From positions 3,516,591 to 3,580,590 of the forward strand of contig OW203736.1 in the NCBI GenBank assembly GCA_934045075.1: 64,000 nucleotides of DNA, written 5' to 3'. Under the pieces are notes generated by a model, which ran no database searches, was not told the origin of the DNA, and worked only from the letters and a program-made list of their open reading frames with translations. Within the stretch, counting starts at the first letter, position 1. Each line of letters begins with the position of its first letter. This DNA is from Yponomeuta sedellus. Its lineage: Eukaryota > Arthropoda > Insecta > Lepidoptera > Yponomeutidae. Below are positions 60,301-64,000 of this stretch, one piece after another. The position numbers and the translations under genes are program-made.

Positions 60301-63288
60301 TGCGAAAAACTGCCGGTAGATGCTGGATGCGGCAAGCTGAAGACAGGGCGCTATGGCGCTCATTAGGGGAGGGCTATGTCCAGCAGTGGACTACATAGTA
60401 TGCCTGAAGAAGAAGGGTCTTCTTCTTCTTCTTTGGTCCTTTAACTCCTAGCGGAGCATAGGTCCTCAACCACAGATTTCCACTTCTGACGGTGTTCCGC
60501 GGCAGCCTCCAATTCAGGCCAGCTAGTGCCGATCGACTTGGCCTCTTGGTCTATTGATCTTTTCCAGGTGGTCCTTGGCCGCCCCCTCTTTCGGCTGCCC
60601 AATGGGGTGTACGTAAGTGCTTGTCTGGTCAGGCATCTCCTGTCGCGGCGTAGTGTATGTCCTATCCAGCGCCATTTCCTATCCAGGATTTCTAGGTGGA
60701 CTGGTATCTGATTGGAACACTTCCAGAGGTCCTGGTTCCGTATTCTTTGTGGCCAGAATATCCCCAGTATCTGAAGAAGAAGGGTATCACATTAAAATGA
60801 ATAATGTTTTTTTTACTCCCAGCAGGTCCCACAGCAAGGCCCGCCACTGCAGGCGAGGCTAAGCATTACCATAGCTCAAGCTAAACTGGTCAAAAACTAT
60901 GGTAAGACGAAAAATTCATTAGTTAACTCTCACTGAGAATGACTCACTGCAATGAGTACCCACAGTGGATTGGCAATTTCTCATAGTACCTTTTTAAGCC
61001 CATAGCTTTTAAGGCCTGTGCCCTGCAGTGGGATGTTAGTAGGTCACATTAAAAAAAACTCCTGTACTCTCTGAGAGAAGGCCTGTGCCCACAGTCAAAC
61101 GAGTTTTATTCACTACTAGCTTTTGCGCGCGACTCCGTACGCGTAGAAAAGATTTAAGGAACAAAATTTTGTAACCCCGTTCATTTCCTTAAGGGTTAAA
61201 TAAAAAAAAACTGCGAAACACATGTGCAATCAATTGTGTTGAAGAGTATTTGTTTAAAGTTTCAAGAAAATTAGACGTTCTTTATACCTCACACACAAAT
61301 TTTGACACCCCTGTTCGTCCCCTTGGAGGTTGAATTTAAAAAAAATCCGGTCTTATTCCTTGCCTACATTATATATAGACCCTCTGTGCAAAATTTCAAA
61401 TGAGGTTTTTTAAAAGATGAAGTATGCTTATCAAATATTTTAAACCGCGCCGCCGACGTGGTTGTATAAAAAAAAATGTTAAAGCCTTATCGAAATATGT
61501 TTATCACAGGCCTCACCCGAATGGACCCGTACGTGCGACTGCGAGTCGGACATTGCATCTACGAGACCCACACGGACCCTAGCGGGGGGAAGACCCCGCG
61601 GTGGAACAAAGTCATCCATTGGTAAATCATCAGGTTTGGCGCAGCGATTTGGCACGCTGACTGTAAAACGGAAGGTCTCGGGTTCGATCCCCGGCCGGGT
61701 CAAACTAGGAAACGTACTTTTCTAGTTTGTCTCGGGTCTTGGATGTTATCTATGTATTTATTGTATTAAATCTATTGTCGAGTTAGTACCTATAACACAA
61801 GTCCTTTAGTTGTACTTAGTATAGGGCTAACGAGATCTGTAAAGTAAAGTAAAGATTTATTCAATTACCAATATAAGGATACATTTTTGAAATTACTTAA
61901 CATCATAAAGACTTTAAAAACCTATTTAGAGGCTAAAAAAAGGTTCAATTGGTAGAGCGCTGGTACGGATAGCCAGAGGTTGCGGGTTCGAATCCCGGCA
62001 TGGGTGAAATTTTTAGCCTCTAAATAGGTTTTTAAATTTGTTCCTTAGCACGGGTTAGTGCATTAAAAATAAAAAAGTGTAATCATAAAGACTTACAGAT
62101 AATAGTAGGTAATTGAATAGGGACCTAACTCAGCTGTGAGTCAACAAGTTAACCGTCGCTGATTTTCAGTTAGGACCTGTTTGTTTATAAACACTTAATT
62201 TTTATGTTGTGCCGTAATATAACATAGCTTAAAAGAAGAAAAAATAACAAAGAGTGTGTGCTTAAACAAATAAATAATATAAAGTTTCACTTAAGTAAGT
62301 TATACTGCAAAACTGTTTACAAATGAAAGTTATAAGTACATATAATGAAAGTAGATGCCGCTGGTCCAATTATTGACACTAAGGTGTGTTTTTTTGAATT
62401 ATTAAAAGATATTCCTTGAGTTTTATTTTAAAAGTTACTTTCGTCTGCGAGTTTCGTATCGGTGGTGGAATGTCATTCCATATTTTGCTCGCGGCAAATT
62501 TGAAAGAACCTTGGAATGCAGCTGTCTCATGCAATCTGTGTAATATGTCCATGAATATTTATCCGACCGTCGGGCCGGGTCGGGTCGACCTACAGACCCC
62601 GGCCTGGCTCTCGGCCTAATATAATGTTTTTTTTTTAGAACACAGAGTTCCACGATATGAATAGTACAATCCTACTCATCCCTACTTCCCTAGTAATATT
62701 ATAAACGATGAATGAATGATGATGAATTACCGTTTGTTTATTACGCTGTCACTCGAAAACTACACAGTTGCTCATCATGAAACTTTGTACACATATTCTT
62801 AGGTGCCACCCCTAAGAATATGTGTACAAAGTTTCATGTGTACAAAGTTTCGGAAGTAACATAGGATACTTTTTATTAAATAAAGTTAACTTTTTACGAA
62901 AGATTGTAAAAATGTTTGCCAAAAAATATCAAAAATATCTAGCGTGGCATTTCCAATCTGATACGGCTTAGCGACCGTGCCGGCTAATGGGCGGCTTGAT
63001 AACTTCTGACTGTAAGGTCCGTCACTGTCTTGCAATCCTCTACCAACCCTCTACCAGGGCTTGGCCCCCGTGGTGGAGTATGGCCTAACCTTCCTGCGGT
63101 GCAGGAAGAGACACGTGCCCCAGCAGTGGGGACATACAAAGAGTTGGTCTCGAATTTCTCGTTCCCTTCACAGCCTACTCCCGCCGGGCGTGAACTCGGT
63201 CTACCTGGAGATCTTTGACGAGTGCTCCTTCACAATGGACGAGCTGATCGCCTGGGCACACATCACAATCCCGCAGGCCGTGCTAAAT
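57277..63288 (+). CDS. Tollip: Toll-interacting protein (Tollip), first five coding exons, 3' part outside the window
   Basis: Exons 57277-57324, 59098-59211, 60826-60901, 61510-61621 and 63174-63288 join in frame to 155 codons, all with GT-AG borders. Tollip is a cytosolic and endosomal adaptor that binds phosphoinositides through a C2 domain, ubiquitin through a C-terminal CUE domain and Tom1 through its N-terminus. It damps Toll/IL-1 receptor signalling and sorts ubiquitinated cargo. Seen here: the N-terminal Tom1-binding-like segment ([11 protein letters not shown]), then most of the C2 domain ([69 protein letters not shown]). The rest of C2 and CUE should follow to the right. Exons are GC-rich against AT-rich introns full of mobile DNA. 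Confidence 0.93.
57700..57900 (+). repeat. Family F SINE, degraded
   Basis: gttagaatcccagcatatac, aattgttttggtttttaagt and gcagtgggcactcagagtaa follow the family F order. Confidence 0.55.
58104..58923 (-). pseudogene. Jockey-type reverse transcriptase 3' fragment in Tollip intron 1
   Basis: Encodes [43 protein letters not shown] and [20 protein letters not shown], the palm-to-thumb half of a jockey ORF2. An in-frame TAA at 58307-58309 interrupts it, after which [15 protein letters not shown] and RRLKRRG continue to about 58187. It is flanked by gtgatctaga at about 58094-58103 and 58924-58933, a 10-bp target duplication. It lies antisense to Tollip. Confidence 0.8.
59098..59211 (+). CDS. Tollip: Tollip exon 2
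   Basis: 38 codons between acaccag| and ACG|gtaatg, phase 0 on both sides. Contains [12 protein letters not shown] and [12 protein letters not shown], matching the family's segment between the N-terminus and C2. Confidence 0.9.
59254..59369. mobile_element. Harbinger-type MITE with 30-bp TIRs
   Basis: tgccggcgccagacagaagt and ttcaaacaagt at both ends, inverted, flanked by TAA at 59251-59253 and 59370-59372. It lies 40 bp after the exon 2 donor of Tollip. Confidence 0.85.
59491..59695. mobile_element. MITE related to the one at 30788
   Basis: Interior gtccaatattttcctcatca and agaagaaaaagtttttcaaa shared with 30788-30999. The ends tcctccgaaggcctgg and cggggcttaggaga are diverged TIRs. Confidence 0.6.
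59697..59800 (-). repeat. Family E SINE 3' fragment
   Basis: atcaacccttttgtttgtcc to gagtaccaagacagtgg. Confidence 0.65.
59801..59930 (+). repeat. Family C-related SINE fragment
   Basis: gtcgtgggttggattccctt, then ttttcatgtttgtgacaccc and gtatggggtatcctagtatg, diverged from family C. Confidence 0.45.
60307..60418 (+). repeat. Family H LINE 3' end
   Basis: tgccggtagatgctggatgc to tgcctgaagaagaaggg. Same 3' end as the 5803-5911 insertion. Confidence 0.7.
60419..60770 (-). pseudogene. RTE-type LINE fragment with 15-bp target duplication
   Basis: Minus strand reads [52 protein letters not shown] and [13 protein letters not shown] with a stop at 60441, then a (GAA)n tail. This is the RTE/BovB-type ORF C-terminus. 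Flanking ctgaagaagaagggt at 60404-60418 and 60771-60785 is an exact target duplication. It is 5' truncated, antisense to Tollip, and ends 40 bp before exon 3. Confidence 0.85.
60826..60901 (+). CDS. Tollip: Tollip exon 3
   Basis: Starts after a tandem cagcag acceptor (exon start 60823 or 60826, differing by one Gln) and ends TATG|gtaaga in phase 1. Encodes [20 protein letters not shown] and LVKNYG, the start of the C2 domain. Confidence 0.9.
60930..61090 (+). repeat. Family F tail fragments
   Basis: Two fragments ending gtgccctgcagtgggatgtt (61020) and gagagaaggcctgtgccc (61070). Confidence 0.5.
61115..61460 (-). repeat. Family I-like dispersed repeat in Tollip intron 3
   Basis: ctagcttttgcgcgcgactc to gtttcaagaaaattagacgt and cctctgtgcaaaatttcaaa, in the style of the I family but diverged. 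Confidence 0.4.
61510..61621 (+). CDS. Tollip: Tollip exon 4
   Basis: Between ttatcacag| and CATTG|gtaaat, phase 1 in and phase 2 out. Encodes [20 protein letters not shown] and [11 protein letters not shown], the C2 core. Confidence 0.93.
61630..61842 (+). repeat. Family B SINE directly after the Tollip exon 4 donor
   Basis: Head gcgcagcgatttggcacgct and gggttcgatccccggccggg, body to ctaacgagatctgtaaag. It begins about 8 bp after the donor GT. Confidence 0.8.
61913..62068 (+). repeat. Family A repeat with inverted terminal blocks
   Basis: tttaaaaacctatttagagg at the left edge, the tRNA-like part (61940-62007) directly after it, then the forward block to gggttagtgcattaaaaa. The body segment is absent. 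Confidence 0.8.
62695..62880 (+). repeat. Family I dispersed repeat with a perfect 28-bp hairpin
   Basis: tagtaatattataaacgatg opens the repeat. Within it 62776-62803 (catgaaactttgtacacata...) and 62811-62838 are exact inverted copies with a 7-nt loop. Confidence 0.75.
62965..63146 (+). repeat. Family E SINE, 5' truncated, before Tollip exon 5
   Basis: acggcttagcgaccgtgccg to gtggggacatacaaagagtt. It ends 27 bp before exon 5. Confidence 0.75.
63174..63288 (+). CDS. Tollip: Tollip exon 5
   Basis: Between cccttcacag| and AAT|gtatga, phase 2 in and phase 0 out. Encodes [20 protein letters not shown] and [18 protein letters not shown], matching the conserved C2 strands. The remaining exons lie past position 64000. 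Confidence 0.93.
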
Positions 63289-63539
63289 GTATGATAAATA
63301 GAATAGTTAATAATAGTTAATAATAGTTATCACTTTATTTGGTAGGTGTAAGAATAGGTCGTAGTACTGATACAAGAACATATATTAGGGCTAGAACGAG
63401 GCATTAAGAAAGATATATTTATTTGACGACACAATTCTCAAAAACATAAAATCACACAACAAAATACAACAGTCAAAATAAAACACAGTATCAGCCGAAA
63501 TGCGGGTAACGGCAAAAAATATAATTAACAACAACCCAG

Positions 63540-63840
63540 AGATCAGGTGCAGGATGGGTGACCGTCCCGTGTCTACCGCTAGTGGCATTTTTCCGAGCGC
63601 TTCCGTGCTTCGCAAGCCACGTAAGCCGTTGGTGCCGGCTGTCATGTAATGGCCAGTTGTTAAGCCATGTCAGAGGCCTTATGGGCGGCTTGATAACTTC
63701 TCACTGTAAGGCCCGCCACCACCGTCTTAATATCCTCCACCAACCCGAACTTGGCCCCCATGGTATGGAGTATGGCCTAACCTTCCTGCGATGCAGCAAG
63801 AGACCCTTTGCCCCAACAGTGGGAACATACAAAGGGTCAT
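63540..63840 (+). repeat. Family E SINE in the last visible Tollip intron
   Basis: gatcaggtgcaggatgggtg to gggaacatacaaagggtcat. Confidence 0.75.
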
Positions 63841-64000
63841 CATCCTTTAATATTTAATATTTCAGCACCCACACGTCTATAACAAAATAGTGAAAATGTC
63901 TAGTTTACAAAATAGATCACTGAGAGAGGTAAAAATCTATATTACTAAATTACTATTAGGGCTGAGTTACGAAAAATGTGAAGAAATTGTCAATTAAATA

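Overview
The window looks like nuclear DNA of a lepidopteran insect (moth or butterfly). It is AT-rich and intron-bearing, and it is packed with tRNA-derived SINEs, MITEs and non-LTR retrotransposon debris of types common in moth genomes. It holds an intact-looking piggyBac element and a host gene, Tollip, whose translated exons match the animal Tollip family. Only three stretches look like host coding sequence. (1) An intronless 822-codon coiled-coil gene on the minus strand at 5933-8401, resembling the N-terminal half of CCDC180. (2) An orphan 40-codon first exon on the minus strand at 43431-43550. (3) The first five coding exons of Tollip on the plus strand (57277 to 63288), with the rest of the gene past the right edge.

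Layout. 0-5.9 kb: SINE/MITE debris, including an inverted pair of tRNA-bearing repeats. 5.9-8.4 kb: CCDC180-like gene. 8.8-22.5 kb: LINE 3' ends (one followed by about 40 copies of TATG), a 140-bp snapback palindrome, MITEs, SINEs and one PIF/Harbinger remnant. 22.5-25.1 kb: complete piggyBac. 25.5-26.8 kb: degenerate tandem array and a mariner fold-back. 27-43 kb: SINEs, MITEs, a second Harbinger remnant carrying Myb/SANT-like and HARBI1-like coding debris, and a reverse transcriptase fragment. 43.4 kb: orphan exon. 47.4-48.8 kb: a Harbinger-type MITE and a hAT element with a perfect 8-bp target duplication. 50.96-56.67 kb: a full-length two-ORF, RNase H-bearing non-LTR retrotransposon with a 12-bp target duplication. 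57.3 kb to the end: Tollip, whose introns hold nested LINE, SINE and MITE insertions, several within 50 bp of splice sites.

For the repeats I use local family letters. A = tRNA-like element with a repeated 60-bp terminal block. B = SINE with a 'gtaaaaccgaaggtctcggg' head. C = SINE with a 'gaggtcccgggttcgaatcc' head. D = about 180-bp A-tailed element without a tRNA head. E = about 350-bp SINE containing 'catactccaccacggggg'. F = SINE containing 'cctcacgatgttttccttca'. G = LINE 3' ends encoding VDEAK...SGIQA. H = LINE 3' end with a (GAA)n tail. I = dispersed repeat with 'taatattataaa' and 'cgcgaaagtttg' edges. These assignments come from comparing copies inside the window, not from a database search. 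I saw no CRISPR array, rRNA gene or convincing functional tRNA gene.
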